Assembly: GCF_026712245.1 (NCBI RefSeq)
Contig: NZ_JAPPUY010000001.1
Span: 682,001 to 746,000 of the forward strand
DNA: 64,000 bases
Reading direction: 5' to 3'
Source of the DNA: Roseateles hydrophilus
GTDB lineage: Bacteria > Pseudomonadota > Gammaproteobacteria > Burkholderiales > Burkholderiaceae_C
Shown: piece by piece, positions 1 through 8,289 of the stretch
How positions within the stretch are numbered: the stretch's first letter is position 1
How the letters are laid out: each line of letters opens with the position of its first letter
Notes under the pieces: generated by a model
Seen by the model: the letters and a program-made list of their open reading frames with translations, nothing else
Told to the model about the DNA's origin: nothing
Database searches by the model: none
Position numbers and translations under genes: made by a program

Positions 1-1548
1 CGTGCCGTCGTCGTCGTCTTCCAGCAGCGACAGGTTGACGGGGGCGTCCAGCGGCGCGGCCTGGCGCGTGGCGGCGCTGCGCTGCAGGTCGCACAGCGAG
101 TGCGTGTCCAGCCGGTCCAGCAGGCGCTGCAGCCCCAGCACGTCGAAATAGAACTCCAGCAGCGGGCCCACGTCGAGCGGGTGGTTCTGCACATGCTCGC
201 CCAGCGCCGTGTTGACGCGCTGCAGCGCCTCGGCGAGGTCGTCGGGAATGGCTTTCAGCGGCTGGTAGTCGGCCGGCTGCGCGCGGGCCAGCGTGGCCAG
301 CTCCTTGGCCAGCCGGCGCAGCGGCGGCTGCAGCACCTTGGGTGCATCGGCCACGGCGCTGCGGACGCGCTCGAGGCTGAGGCTGGCGCTGTACATGTCG
401 CGCGCGCGGTCAACGAGGTTGTGCGCCTCGTCCACCAGCAGCGCGAGCTTCCAGCCCTGCGCCTGCGCGAGGCCGTAGAGCTGGCCGTGGGGGTCGAAGG
501 CATGGTGCACGTCGCCGACGACGACGTCGACCCAGCGCAGCAGCTCCTGGCCCAGGTAGTAGGGGCAGACGCCATGCTTGAGCGCGATGCGGCGCTGCGC
601 GGGCGCGTCCAGCCAGCCGGCCTGCAGGCCTTCAGCGCGGGCGGCGGGTAGCGCGTCGTAGAAGCCGTGGGCCAGCGGGCAGGCGTCGCCGTGGCAGGCC
701 TTGGTGGGGTGCTCGCAGGCCTGCTCCTTGGCCACCAGCGTCAGCACGCGCAGGGCCTTGGTGGGCGCCGCCTCGCGCAGCGCGTGCAGCGCCTCCAGCG
801 CCGTGATGCGGCCCGTGCCCTTGCAAGTCATGTAGCCGATCTTGTCGAGCCGCTGGCCGGGCATGGCGCGCAGCAGCGGGTACAGCGTGCCCAGCGTCTT
901 GCCGATGCCGGTGGGCGCCTGCGCCAGCAGGTGGCGGCCGTTGGCGGCCACGCGGTAGACAGCCTCGGCCAGCAGGCGCTGGCCCGGGCGCAGCTCGCCG
1001 AGCGGGAAGGGCAGGGCGGCGAGGCTGGCGTCGCGCGCGCTGCGGTGCGCGGCCTCCTGCGCGGCCCAGGCCTCGAACTGCGCGCAGCGCGCCTCGAACG
1101 CCGCCTGCAGCGCGGCGGCGCTGAACTTGTCGCGCAGCACGGTCTCATGCTGTGTGTCGGCGTCCACGTAGACCAGGGCCAGCTCCAGCTCGGCCAGCCC
1201 GCGGTCCGCGGCGATGAGGGCGCCGTAGGTCTCCAGCTGCGCCCAGTGCAGCGCGCGGCGGTTCTCGGGGATGAGGTCCACCGGGCCGCGGATGGTCTTG
1301 ATCTCCTCCAGCCGGTTCACGTCGGCTTCATACCCATCGGCGCGGCCGCGCACGCGCAGGTGGCCGTGCATGGCTTCCAGCGGCAGCTCGATCTCGTAGC
1401 CGGGCGAGCGCCGCGCCAGCACGGCAAGCTGCATGGCCTGGCCCTCCAGCGCCGTGGCGGACGGCGTGAAGCGCCGGTCCAGGCTGCCGCGCTTGGCGGT
1501 GAACTCGCACAGGCTGCGGACGGAGACGGTGTAGGTCCAGTCGCTCAA
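1..1548 (-). CDS. RecB-type nuclease / XPD-like Fe-S DNA helicase fusion (DinG/YoaA superfamily), C-terminus outside window
   Basis: Predicted superfamily 2 DNA helicase with an N-terminal nuclease-like domain; 516 codons are inside the window and the C-terminal helicase half is cut off by the window edge. Residues 1-170 show a PD-(D/E)XK signature: Asp71 in GRADG, then E82-I-K84, then Q104-x3-Y108, the QxxxY motif of RecB/Cas4-type nucleases. The helicase follows, with Walker A APTGIGKT (211-218), four Fe-S-type cysteines (C278, C285, C290, C328) and a DEAH box (373-376). This is the XPD/DinG arrangement. The likely start is TTG at 1548, whose bases overlap the dinB stop (TTGA), so translation is probably coupled to dinB. 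A role in processing damaged or stalled DNA is inferred from the domains and from the dinB linkage. The family level is secure; joint nuclease and helicase activity is not shown. Confidence 0.85.
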   Translation of the reverse strand, partial: MSDWTYTVSVRSLCEFTAKRGSLDRRFTPSATALEGQAMQLAVLARRSPGYEIELPLEAMHGHLRVRGRADGYEADVNRLEEIKTIRGPVDLIPENRRALHWAQLETYGALIAADRGLAELELALVYVDADTQHETVLRDKFSAAALQAAFEARCAQFEAWAAQEAAHRSARDASLAALPFPLGELRPGQRLLAEAVYRVAANGRHLLAQAPTGIGKTLGTLYPLLRAMPGQRLDKIGYMTCKGTGRITALEALHALREAAPTKALRVLTLVAKEQACEHPTKACHGDACPLAHGFYDALPAARAEGLQAGWLDAPAQRRIALKHGVCPYYLGQELLRWVDVVVGDVHHAFDPHGQLYGLAQAQGWKLALLVDEAHNLVDRARDMYSASLSLERVRSAVADAPKVLQPPLRRLAKELATLARAQPADYQPLKAIPDDLAEALQRVNTALGEHVQNHPLDVGPLLEFYFDVLGLQRLLDRLDTHSLCDLQRSAATRQAAPLDAPVNLSLLEDDDDGT

Positions 1549-2756
1549 AACAGGCTCAGGTTGTCGGGCGCGCGCCGGGGGTCGGCGCGCGGCGCGGCTG
1601 GCGCAGCGTCCAGCACCTCGCTGGCATGCACCAGGTTGCCGACGCGCACGCCCATCAGCCGCAGCCGCTTGTCGAAGGTGACGCGCTTGAGGCACAGGCC
1701 CACCGCGTGGCGGATGTCGGCTGCGCTGGTCACGGGGATCTTGAGCGTCTGGTCGCGCGTGACGGTCACGAAGCCCTCGAAGCGCAGCTTGATGCCCACG
1801 GTCTTGCCCGCGTAGCGCTTGCGCGCGAGGTCGTCGGCCAGGCGCGCGCACAGCTCGTCCATGATCTGGCCCAGCAGTGCCTTGTCGTGGCGGGCGCTCA
1901 GGTCGCGCTCGAAGGTGGTCTCGCGGCTGATGGAGACGGGCTCGCTGTAGGTGACCACCGGCCGGTTGTCGCGGCCGTGCGCGGCGTTGTGCAGCCAGGC
2001 GCCGTAGCTGTCGCCGAACTGCTCGATGAGCCAGGCGGGCGGCGCCGCGGCGATGTCGCCCACGGTGTGCAGCCCCAGTTGGACGAGCTTGTCGCCCGCC
2101 TTCGGGCCGATGCCGTTGATCTTGCGCACGGCCAGCGGCCAGATGCGGGTCGGGATGTCATCCATCGTCAGCACGCTGATGCCGTCGGGCTTGTCCAGCT
2201 CGCTGGCGATCTTGCTGAGCAGCTTGTTGGGCGTGATGCCGATGGAGCAGGTCAGCCCGGTCGCGCGGCTCACCGAGTTCTTGATTTCGCGCGCCACGGC
2301 CTTCACGCCGCCCAGCGGGTCGTGGCCGACCGCATCGCGCACGCCGGGCACGTCGGTGAGGTCGATGTAGATCTCGTCGATGCCGCGGTCCTCGATCACC
2401 GGGGCCACCTCGGCCACGGCGGCCTTGAAGCGGCGCGAGTAGGTGCGGTAGCTGTCGAAGTCGGCCGGCAGCAGGATGGCGTCGGGCGCCCGCAGCGCGG
2501 CCTTCATCAGCCCCATGGCCGAGAACACGCCGAGGTCGCGCGCCGCGTAGGTGCTCGTGGTGACGACGCCGCGGCCCGTGTAGTCGCGCAGCTTCGCGTA
2601 GCGCCAGCTGCCGTCTTCCAGCTGCTGCGGCGCGTCCGCCCGGCGCCCGCCGATGACGACCGCCTGGCCTTTGAGCTGCGGATAGCGCAGCAGCTCGACG
2701 GACGCGTAGAAGGCGTCCATGTCGAGGTGGGCGATCCAGCGCTCGGGCAGCTGCAT
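1545..2756 (-). CDS. dinB: DNA polymerase IV (Y-family translesion polymerase)
   Basis: Error-prone polymerase that extends past lesions and mismatches. It is 403 aa, slightly longer than E. coli Pol IV (351 aa). The catalytic metal ligands are present: Asp12 in HLDMDAF, and Asp127/Glu128 in RGIDEIYID. Helix-hairpin-helix residues (INGIGPKAGDKL) lie mid-protein and the little-finger domain follows. The usual SIDE motif reads GIDE, a tolerated variant. The C-terminus ends NLSLF, and a hydrophobic QLxLF-like tail is how Y-family polymerases dock on the beta clamp. The gene sits behind two LexA-like boxes and is the first gene of a two-gene unit with the downstream nuclease-helicase, which points to SOS control. 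Confidence 0.96.
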   Translation of the reverse strand: MQLPERWIAHLDMDAFYASVELLRYPQLKGQAVVIGGRRADAPQQLEDGSWRYAKLRDYTGRGVVTTSTYAARDLGVFSAMGLMKAALRAPDAILLPADFDSYRTYSRRFKAAVAEVAPVIEDRGIDEIYIDLTDVPGVRDAVGHDPLGGVKAVAREIKNSVSRATGLTCSIGITPNKLLSKIASELDKPDGISVLTMDDIPTRIWPLAVRKINGIGPKAGDKLVQLGLHTVGDIAAAPPAWLIEQFGDSYGAWLHNAAHGRDNRPVVTYSEPVSISRETTFERDLSARHDKALLGQIMDELCARLADDLARKRYAGKTVGIKLRFEGFVTVTRDQTLKIPVTSAADIRHAVGLCLKRVTFDKRLRLMGVRVGNLVHASEVLDAAPAAPRADPRRAPDNLSLF

Positions 2757-2804
2757 GTCAGCGTGGCGCAGGGGCGGGCGAGGGCGGCATGCGGCGGATT
2801 GTCA

Positions 2805-2839
2805 CTGGGAATAAAGACAGGATCTGTCGGCATGGTCAG
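2805..2839 (-). promoter_or_regulatory. Tandem LexA-like (SOS) boxes over the dinB promoter
   Basis: Two copies of CTG-N10-CAG, the core of the proteobacterial LexA box, lie head to tail at 2805-2820 and 2824-2839, 19 bases centre to centre. On the minus strand a CTGACC -35-like hexamer (2839-2834), an 18-base spacer and a TTTATT -10-like hexamer (2815-2810) fall inside them. The dinB ATG is about 50 bases downstream. The first box is AT-rich in its centre as expected; the second is GC-rich and weaker. The assignment rests on pattern and position only. The boxes also lie just upstream of the divergent patatin gene. Confidence 0.6.
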
Positions 2840-2867
2840 AATGCGCGCAGTTGTCGAGTGAGGCCCC

Positions 2868-4250
2868 ATGCGTTTTGCGTTGCTGCTGTCCACCTGCCTG
2901 CTGCTGGCCGCCTGTGCCGGCAGCCCGTTGAACCCCCCACGCAACCAGCCGGCGGTGGTGCAGCCGGTGCTGCGCACCCCGCCCACCGAGACCCGCGACA
3001 CGGTCGTGGCGCTGAGCTTCTCGGGCGGCGGCCTGCGGGCGGCGGCATTTGCCTATGGCGTGCTGGAGGGCTTGCGGGCGCTGCCTTCGGCAGGCGGGCA
3101 GAGCCTGCTGGACGACGTGGGCTTCATCACCAGCGTGTCGGGCGGCTCCATCACGGCGGCGTATTTCGGCCTGCACGGCGCGGAGGGCCTGCCGAGCTTT
3201 CGCGACAAGGTGCTGCTGCGCGACGGCGAGGCGGGCCTGCGCTTCAGCCTGCTCAACCCCACCAACCTGATGCGCCTGTTCGCCGGCGGCCTGAACGATC
3301 GCAGCAATCTGAACGATTGGCTGGATCGCGACGTGTTCAAGGGCGCCACCTTTGCCGACATGTTCAAGCGCGAGCGGCCGGTGGTGTGGATCAATGCCAG
3401 CAACGCGCAGTACCGGCTGGCCTTCCCGTTTCATGAGCGGGCGTTCGCGTCCATCTGCAGCGATCTGGCGAGCTTCCCGGTGTCCGAGGCGGTGGCGGCG
3501 TCGATGGCGGTGCCGCTGTTCTTCGCGCCGGTGGTGCTGGAGAAGTTCCCGGATGCCTGCCGAGAGCCACTGCCCACCAGCCTGGTGCGGCGCGGTGCCG
3601 AGCGCGACGACCAGTACCGCCTGCGGCTGGCGTTGCAGCGCGCCATGAAGGACTACCGCGACCCACGCGCCGGCCGCTACCTGAAGTTGGTGGACGGCGG
3701 CGTGACTGACAACCTGGGCCTGGTCAGCATCCTGCAGAGCCGCGTGCTGCTGGACACGCCTTACGGCCCCATCGGCGAGCACGAGGCGGTGACGCTGCGC
3801 CGACTGCTGTTCGTCGTCGTGGACGCCGGCCAGGGCCCCAGCGGCGACTGGGGACGTGAGCTGGCCGGGCCCTCGGGCGTGGACATCGCGACAGCGGCCG
3901 TGGACACCGCCATCGAGAGCACGATGCGCATGAGCTACGCCTACTTCGTACCCATGATGCGCAACTGGGAGCGCGACCTGGTGACCTACCGCTGCTCGCT
4001 GCCCGACGCGCGCAAGGACGCGCTGCGGGCGCTGGACCCGCACTGGCGCTGCGAGGACATCCGCTTCAGCGTCACGCAGATCAGCTTTGCCGACCTGCCC
4101 GAGGCGGACGAGGCGGCGCTGAATGCCATCCCGACGCGGCTCAAGCTGCCGGCCGAGCAGATCGACCGCCTGATCGCGGCCGGTCGTGACGCGGCGGCGC
4201 GGGATGCTGACGTGCGGCGTTTCTCGCGCATGGTGCAGCGCGGCGAGTGA
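2868..4250 (+). CDS. Patatin-like phospholipase lipoprotein
   Basis: Predicted membrane-anchored serine lipid acyl hydrolase of 460 aa. It begins with a lipoprotein signal peptide whose lipobox LLAAC places the lipidated cysteine at residue 16. The patatin fold is marked by the oxyanion loop SGGGLR (52-56), the nucleophile Ser91 in SVSGGS (the first Gly of GxSxG is replaced by Ser), and Asp276 in the DGG motif. Patatins use a Ser-Asp dyad, and both residues are present. It should act on phospholipid or lipid esters in the periplasm or at the outer membrane. It is transcribed divergently from dinB. The substrate is unknown. Confidence 0.88.
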   Translation: MRFALLLSTCLLLAACAGSPLNPPRNQPAVVQPVLRTPPTETRDTVVALSFSGGGLRAAAFAYGVLEGLRALPSAGGQSLLDDVGFITSVSGGSITAAYFGLHGAEGLPSFRDKVLLRDGEAGLRFSLLNPTNLMRLFAGGLNDRSNLNDWLDRDVFKGATFADMFKRERPVVWINASNAQYRLAFPFHERAFASICSDLASFPVSEAVAASMAVPLFFAPVVLEKFPDACREPLPTSLVRRGAERDDQYRLRLALQRAMKDYRDPRAGRYLKLVDGGVTDNLGLVSILQSRVLLDTPYGPIGEHEAVTLRRLLFVVVDAGQGPSGDWGRELAGPSGVDIATAAVDTAIESTMRMSYAYFVPMMRNWERDLVTYRCSLPDARKDALRALDPHWRCEDIRFSVTQISFADLPEADEAALNAIPTRLKLPAEQIDRLIAAGRDAAARDADVRRFSRMVQRGE

Positions 4251-4262
4251 ACCGCCGTCCGC

Positions 4263-5243
4263 TCACCAGAGCGCGTGCACCTGTGGTGCGATGCGGCGCT
4301 GGTAGAGCTCGGCCAGCGCCTGCATCAGCGGCGCGGGCAGCGCGGCCAGGTCGGCGGCGCTGACGTTCTCGTCCACCTGGGCCGGTGTTCGGCCACCGGG
4401 GATGGCCGTGGTGACGGCCTCGGACATGAGGATCCAGCGCAGCGCCAGCCGCGCCATGCTGACGCCCTCGGGCAGCAGGCGGCGCAGTTCCTCGACGGCG
4501 GCCAGGCCCTGCTCGTAGTCCACGCCCGAGAAGGTCTCGCCCTTGTCGAAGGCCTCGCCCTGGCGGTTGAAGCCGCGATGGTCGTCGGCGGCGAACGTGC
4601 TGCTGCTCGTGAACTTGCCCGACAGCATGCCGCTGGACAGCGGCAGCCGCGCCAGCACACCGACCTGCGCGGCCTGAGCGGCGGGCAGGAAGGCCTCCAG
4701 CGGCCGCTGGCGGAACAGGTTGAAGATGATCTGCACCGACTGCACGCCCGGGAACTTCAGCGCCGCCATCGCCTCGTCGATGCGCTCGACGCTGACGCCG
4801 TAGTGGCGCAGCTTGCCCTCGCGTACGAGATCGTCCAGTGCGCCGAAGACCTCGGGCATCGTGTAGACCGCCGTGGGCGGGCAGTGCAGCTGCAGCAGCT
4901 CGATGGTGTCGGTGCCCAGGTTCTGCAGGCTGCGCTCGATGAAGGGGCGCAGGTTGCGGTAGCCCTCGGCCACATGCGGGTTCAGTCGCCGGCCCGCCTT
5001 GGTGGCGACATGGAACGGGTCGTTCGGCCGCTCCTGGCGCAGCCGGGCCAGCAGGCGCTCGCTGTGGCCGTCGCCATAGACGTCGGCCGTGTCGAAGAAG
5101 TTCACGCCGCGGTCCAGCGCGCGGTGCAGCGCGGCCATCGCGGCCGTGTCGTCGGTATCGCCCCAGGTGCCACCGATGGCCCAGGCGCCGAAGCCGATGG
5201 CGGAGACGTTCAGGCCGGTGCGGCCAAGGGGGCGGTAGATCAT
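4263..5243 (-). CDS. Aldo/keto reductase family oxidoreductase
   Basis: Cytosolic NADPH-dependent carbonyl reductase of 326 aa, the normal length for the family. The complete AKR catalytic tetrad is visible: Asp51 and Tyr56 in FFDTADVYGDG, Lys82 in ATKAG and His120 in LLQLHCPP. The N-terminus (RPLGRTGLNVSAIGFG) is typical of the AKR families that include YajO/Tas-like proteins. It is read leftward after phoH but is separated from it by a strong terminator, so it probably has its own promoter in 5244-5290. The physiological aldehyde or ketone substrate cannot be told from the sequence. Confidence 0.9.
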   Translation of the reverse strand: MIYRPLGRTGLNVSAIGFGAWAIGGTWGDTDDTAAMAALHRALDRGVNFFDTADVYGDGHSERLLARLRQERPNDPFHVATKAGRRLNPHVAEGYRNLRPFIERSLQNLGTDTIELLQLHCPPTAVYTMPEVFGALDDLVREGKLRHYGVSVERIDEAMAALKFPGVQSVQIIFNLFRQRPLEAFLPAAQAAQVGVLARLPLSSGMLSGKFTSSSTFAADDHRGFNRQGEAFDKGETFSGVDYEQGLAAVEELRRLLPEGVSMARLALRWILMSEAVTTAIPGGRTPAQVDENVSAADLAALPAPLMQALAELYQRRIAPQVHALW

Positions 5244-5291
5244 GGAGCGTCAGGTAATGAGCGATTTGGTAGCGCAATCATAGCGGCGCAG

Positions 5292-5317
5292 AAAAATGGC
5301 CCCGGCGTGGGGCCTTT
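5292..5317 (-). terminator. Intrinsic terminator after phoH
   Basis: On the minus strand a GGCCCC/GGGGCC stem with a five-base loop (5298-5314) is followed by ATTTTTC. It lies about 20 bases beyond the phoH stop and before the aldo/keto reductase start. Confidence 0.75.
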
Positions 5318-5335
5318 CCGTGAAGGAGGCCGTGG

Positions 5336-7009
5336 TCAGAGCACTTCGGACGCGAAATCCGCCAGCCGCGAGCGCTCGCCGCGCGCCAGCGTGACGTGGC
5401 CGCTGTGGGCCCAGCCCTTGAAGCGGTCGACCGCGAAGGTCAGGCCCGAGCTGCCCTCGGTCAGGTAGGGCGTGTCGATCTGCGCCAGGTTGCCCAGGCA
5501 GACGATCTTGGTGCCGGGACCGGCGCGTGTGATCAGCGTCTTCATCTGCTTGGGCGTCAGGTTCTGGGCCTCGTCGATGATGACGAACTTGTTCAGGAAG
5601 GTGCGCCCGCGCATGAAGTTCAGGCTCTTGATCTTGATCTTGCTGCGCACGAGGTCGTTGGTGGCCGCGCGGCCCCATTCGCCGGCGGACGAGCCGCCCT
5701 TGGCCAGCACCTCCAGGTTGTCGTCCAGCGCGCCCATCCAAGGGCCCATCTTTTCTTCCTCGGTGCCGGGCAGGAAGCCGATGTCCTCGCCCACGGGCAC
5801 GGTCACGCGGGTCACGATGATCTCGCTGTAGCGGCGGTCGTCGAACACCTGGGCCAGCGCGGCGGCCAGCGTCATCAGCGTCTTGCCGGTGCCGGCCGTG
5901 CCGGTCAGCGTGATGAAGTCGCAGTCCGGGTCCATCAGCAGGTTGAGCGCGAAGTTCTGTTCGCGGTTGCGCGAGGTGACGCCCCAGACGGCATGCTTCT
6001 GGTTGCCGTAGTCCTTCAGCGTGCGCAGCACGGCCGTCTTGCCGGTGATCTCGGTGACCTTGGCGTACAGCGGCGTGGCGCCCGGCGCCTCCAGGTAGAC
6101 CAGCTCGTTGACCAACAGGGTGGGCACCAACGGGCCGGAGATCCGGTAGAAGGTGGTGTTGCCCTGCTGCCAGCTCTCCATGGTCTTGCCATGGCGCTCC
6201 CAGAAGTCCGCCGGCAGGGCCTGCACGCCGGTGTAGAGCAGGTCGGAGTCTTCCAGCGTCTTGTCGTTGCGGTAGTCCTCGGCGGGCAGGCCCAAGGCGC
6301 GGGCCTTGATGCGCATGTTGATGTCCTTGGACACCAGCACGACCTCGCGATCCGGGTGCAGGTTCTTCAGTGCCTGCACGACGCCCAGGATCTGGTTGTC
6401 CGCCTTGCCCTGCGGCAGACCTTGGGGCAGCGGCGTGTCGATCAGCTGGGTCTGGAAGAACAGCTTGCCTTCGGCCTCACGGTGGCCGGTGCCGGCCAGC
6501 GGCAGGCCCTTGGCCATTTCTTCGATGGAGCTGCTCTTCAGGCTGGCGGCGAGCTGGTCCAGCTCACGGCTGACCTGGCGCACATTGCGGGCGACCTCGG
6601 TCATGCCCTTCTTGTGCCCGTCCAGTTCCTCGAGCGTGATCATGGGCAGGTAGACGTCGTGCTCCTCGAAGCGGAACAGCGACATCGGGTCGTGCATCAG
6701 CACGTTGGTGTCCAGCACGAACAGCTTGGTGGCACCAGCCGGCTTGCGTGTGCGCTTGGGCGCAGCGGCCTTGGCCGGTGCCTTGCTGACCGACTTGGTC
6801 GGCAGCGCCGGCTTGGCCGCCGGGGCCGCGGCCGTCGGCAGGCGCAGCACCTCGGCTGGCGGCGCCACGACGGGCGCAGCCGGTGCGGCCACGGGCGCGG
6901 CGGGCGCACCGCGAGGCGCACCGCGGGATTTGCTGGGGGTCAGATTGGCCGAGTAAGCAGTGGCATCGAGGCGGCTGGCGCGTTGTGCGGGAGGCTTGGG
7001 CAGTGGCAT
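5336..7009 (-). CDS. PIN domain-PhoH ATPase (PhoH2/YlaK type)
   Basis: Two-domain protein of 557 aa. After a low-complexity Ala/Pro/Lys-rich N-terminus (about 1-80) comes a PIN nuclease domain starting at LFVLDTNVLMHDP, with conserved acidic residues (Asp in LDTN, Glu pair in TLEELD). The PhoH P-loop ATPase follows, with Walker A GTAGTGKT near residue 370 and Walker B VIIDEAQNLT. PIN-PhoH fusions of this kind are known in other bacteria as RNA-unwinding, RNA-cleaving proteins; that is family knowledge, not seen here. The start chosen is ATG at 7009 (MPLPKPP), because the longer reading adds unconserved sequence. It is bounded by terminators on both sides, so it is monocistronic. Confidence 0.92.
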   Translation of the reverse strand: MPLPKPPAQRASRLDATAYSANLTPSKSRGAPRGAPAAPVAAPAAPVVAPPAEVLRLPTAAAPAAKPALPTKSVSKAPAKAAAPKRTRKPAGATKLFVLDTNVLMHDPMSLFRFEEHDVYLPMITLEELDGHKKGMTEVARNVRQVSRELDQLAASLKSSSIEEMAKGLPLAGTGHREAEGKLFFQTQLIDTPLPQGLPQGKADNQILGVVQALKNLHPDREVVLVSKDINMRIKARALGLPAEDYRNDKTLEDSDLLYTGVQALPADFWERHGKTMESWQQGNTTFYRISGPLVPTLLVNELVYLEAPGATPLYAKVTEITGKTAVLRTLKDYGNQKHAVWGVTSRNREQNFALNLLMDPDCDFITLTGTAGTGKTLMTLAAALAQVFDDRRYSEIIVTRVTVPVGEDIGFLPGTEEEKMGPWMGALDDNLEVLAKGGSSAGEWGRAATNDLVRSKIKIKSLNFMRGRTFLNKFVIIDEAQNLTPKQMKTLITRAGPGTKIVCLGNLAQIDTPYLTEGSSGLTFAVDRFKGWAHSGHVTLARGERSRLADFASEVL

Positions 7010-7061
7010 GTACGGCGTGTCGGCGGAAGGTGAACCCCATGCGCAACCGGCTCCAGAAAGC

Positions 7062-7091
7062 AAAAAGCCGCACAGGATGAGTGCGGCTTTT
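7062..7091 (-). terminator. Intrinsic terminator after the peroxiredoxin gene
   Basis: The arms AAAAGCCGCAC and GTGCGGCTTTT pair over 11 bases with a seven-base loop, ending in CTTTTTG on the minus strand. It separates the peroxiredoxin gene from phoH; the symmetry of its A/T ends means it could work in both directions. Confidence 0.85.
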
Positions 7092-7183
7092 CGGCAGGAG
7101 TCTGGAATGCGGCCCGGGGCATGAGCCGATTATGCACATCCAGCAGGGGCCCGCGAGAGGACGCCGGGCCGGGTGTCAGCGCC

Positions 7184-7663
7184 TCAGGCGGCTTCTTTCT
7201 TCTGGCCCTTGACGGCCTTCAGCACCTCGTCGACGTGGCCGGCAACCTTGATGCCGCGCCACTCGCCCACCAGGATGCCGTTCGGGGCGATCAGGAAGGT
7301 CGAGCGCTCGATGCCCTTGACCTTCTTGCCGTACATGATCTTGTTCTTGACCACGCCGAACATGTGGCAGAGCTTCTCTTCCGTGTCGGCGATGAGCTCA
7401 AAGGGCAGTTCCAGCGCCTGCTTGAACTTGTCGTGCGAGGCCATGTTGTCGCGCGACACGCCGAAGACGACCGCGCCGGCCTTCACGAAGTCCTTGTGGC
7501 GGTCGCGGAACTGCATCGCTTCGGTGGTACAACCCGGCGTGTTGTCCTTCGGGTAGAAGTACAGCACGACCGACTTGCCCAGGAAGGCGTTGGCGGTGAA
7601 CTTCACGCCGCCGGTGGCTTGAGCCTCAATTTCCGGCAGGGGTTTGTTGAGCGCAGGCGTCAT
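7184..7663 (-). CDS. bcp: Thioredoxin-dependent peroxiredoxin, Bcp/PrxQ family
   Basis: Cytosolic peroxidase of 159 aa that reduces H2O2 and organic peroxides. The peroxidatic cysteine is Cys45 in NTPGCTTEA. The position of E. coli Bcp's resolving cysteine (Cys50) is Met50 here, so this member should work as a one-Cys enzyme or use another partner; a further cysteine lies in EKLCHMFG. The start is ATG at 7663, giving the standard family N-terminus; a longer in-frame reading adds 17 unconserved residues. A TATAAT hexamer lies about 95 bases upstream of the start, and a clear terminator follows the stop. Confidence 0.94.
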   Translation of the reverse strand: MTPALNKPLPEIEAQATGGVKFTANAFLGKSVVLYFYPKDNTPGCTTEAMQFRDRHKDFVKAGAVVFGVSRDNMASHDKFKQALELPFELIADTEEKLCHMFGVVKNKIMYGKKVKGIERSTFLIAPNGILVGEWRGIKVAGHVDEVLKAVKGQKKEAA

Positions 7664-7757
7664 TGGGGGGTGCGGCAAGTTGAGCTCGCGGGGTCTCCGG
7701 GTCGTGAACGCCAACTGTGCAGCATGTCACGCGGGCGCCCGCAAGCAATAGCCTGTC

Positions 7758-7763
7758 ATTATA
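7758..7763 (-). promoter_or_regulatory. Possible -10 element for the bcp gene
   Basis: A perfect TATAAT on the minus strand in the 130-base gap upstream of the peroxiredoxin gene. I do not see a convincing TTGACA at the correct spacing, so this is a weak promoter call. Confidence 0.3.
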
Positions 7764-7792
7764 AGGCCTCGGCCCCCGCCGGCTGCCGGAGG

Positions 7793-8167
7793 TCATCCCT
7801 CGATCAGCAGTGCCGCCAGCACGTTGCGGCCTTCGCTGGCCAGGACGTTGTAGGTGCGGCAGGCGGCGGCGATGTCCATCACTTCGAAGCCGATGCGGGC
7901 TTCCACCAGCCCGCGCCACAGCGCCGGACTCGGAAAACGCAGCTTAGCGCCGCTGCCGAAGACGACCAGCTCAGGCTTGAGTGCCAGGATTGCTTCGAAA
8001 TGCGCGGGCTGAAGTTCCTCAAAGCGCGAAGGCGGCCAGGGCTGAACGGCGCCTTTCCAGGGCACCAGCACGCTGGCCGTGTGGGGCTTGCCATTGACCC
8101 AGACGCCCTGGGGATCGTGGCGCGAAATGCTGTTGCCGCCTTGCGGCTCATCGAGCTGGAACTTCAT
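7793..8167 (-). CDS. Mth938-like (NDUFAF3/DUF498 family) protein
   Basis: Small soluble protein of 124 aa belonging to the Mth938-like fold family, whose eukaryotic member NDUFAF3 assists respiratory complex I assembly. The recognisable core is PELVVFGSGAKLRFP followed by IGFEVMDIAAACRTYNVLA and a hydrophobic C-terminus. Its bacterial role is not settled. It is transcribed leftward, divergent from the alaA-like aminotransferase, with about 120 bases between them. It lies upstream of bcp but with a 130-base gap, so it is probably not strictly in the same operon. Confidence 0.85.
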   Translation of the reverse strand: MKFQLDEPQGGNSISRHDPQGVWVNGKPHTASVLVPWKGAVQPWPPSRFEELQPAHFEAILALKPELVVFGSGAKLRFPSPALWRGLVEARIGFEVMDIAAACRTYNVLASEGRNVLAALLIEG

Positions 8168-8289
8168 CGGAAAACGCGGGGCAGAAGGCCGGCCGCGAGT
8201 GTCGCCCAGAACGGCGTGGCCCGTGGCCCGGCCCTTAAACTTCGGGGTTCCCCTTGCATTGCAGCCCCAGGCTGCGTCGGAGCCCCCTT

